The translations under genes were made by a program, and so were the position numbers. Positions 63,925 through 64,000 of a stretch of 64,000 nucleotides of DNA are shown piece by piece. The DNA comes from Marinobacter sp. S0848L (GTDB lineage: Bacteria > Pseudomonadota > Gammaproteobacteria > Pseudomonadales > Oleiphilaceae): the NCBI RefSeq assembly GCF_023016065.1, contig NZ_JALKAQ010000008.1, positions 79,306 through 143,305 on the forward strand, read 5' to 3'. Below the pieces are notes generated by a model. That model was given only the letters and a program-made list of their open reading frames with translations. It was not told the DNA's origin and made no database searches. Within the stretch, counting starts at the first letter, position 1. Each line of letters starts with the position of its first letter.

Positions 63925-64000
63925 GGGTGGTTAGCTCAGCTGGGAGAGCATCGCCCTTACAAGGCGAGGGTCACTGGTTCGATCCCAGTACCACCCACCA
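63925..64000 (+). tRNA. tRNA-Val (anticodon TAC)
   Basis: A 76-base cloverleaf ending exactly at the window edge. The acceptor GGGTGGT pairs with ACCACCC, followed by CCA. The anticodon loop CTTACAA gives TAC, and the T-loop is GGTTCGATCC. A further tRNA may follow beyond the window. Confidence 0.95.

Overview
The window looks like a chromosomal segment of a marine gammaproteobacterium, most likely Marinobacter or a close relative. This rests on the gene set and protein style (PutA, BCCT transporter, class I fumarase, GroESL, FeSOD, PurE/PurK, T2SS gspN-C-D, PF10118 metal-dependent hydrolases next to a flavin monooxygenase and SDRs), on moderate GC, and on tRNAs with an encoded CCA. The genus is inferred from recognition; no search was run.

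Layout. 1-1630: end of putA and an FMN reductase, each followed by a strong terminator. About 1700-11820: an accessory island ending at the 3' end of a tRNA-Pro(GGG) gene. It has a decayed left part, then a KAP-type P-loop NTPase facing away from a four-gene run: MmeI-like DNA methyltransferase, an unknown 262-aa protein, an SF2 helicase and a GIY-YIG nuclease. I read the run as a multi-subunit restriction-type defence system. 12009-24230: housekeeping and conserved genes (FMN-type glutamate synthase, BCCT transporter, a three-gene retropepsin / 7TM-transglutaminase / ATP-grasp operon, rmuC, an AraC regulator facing a CaiB/racemase gene). 24319-33035: a VolA-like lipase lipoprotein, fumarase, a broken alkyltransferase-like gene, an SDR, fxsA, and groES-groEL behind a near-consensus sigma-32 promoter.

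33225-40585: a MerR regulator and a lipid/ketone-type oxidation cluster (two PF10118 proteins, a hydrolase-SDR fusion, an SDR and a Baeyer-Villiger-like monooxygenase). Three 18-bp TTACA-N8-TGTAA-type sites lie in its two divergent promoter regions and probably bind one regulator. 40781-44422: gspN-gspC-gspD. 44782-48556: a membrane-anchored AraC regulator facing a penicillin/AHL-acylase lipoprotein, with two near-identical palindromes between them.

48729-54072: six ORFs, all on the minus strand, separated by repeats with integron attC architecture and no integrase in view. This is a cassette array or CALIN. Two cassette proteins carry R-x4-H HEPN-type motifs, another looks ADP-ribosyltransferase-like, and the rest are mostly unknown, so it is a plausible second defence or stress module. 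54331-64000: M48 peptidase with LemA, a GGDEF/EAL protein with a degenerate GGDEF site, sodB, purE-purK, a coiled-coil membrane protein, a DUF2846-type lipoprotein and tRNA-Val(TAC) at the edge.

The most interesting material is the island at 3-11.7 kb, the cassette array at 48.7-54.1 kb, and the two regulatory palindrome sets.
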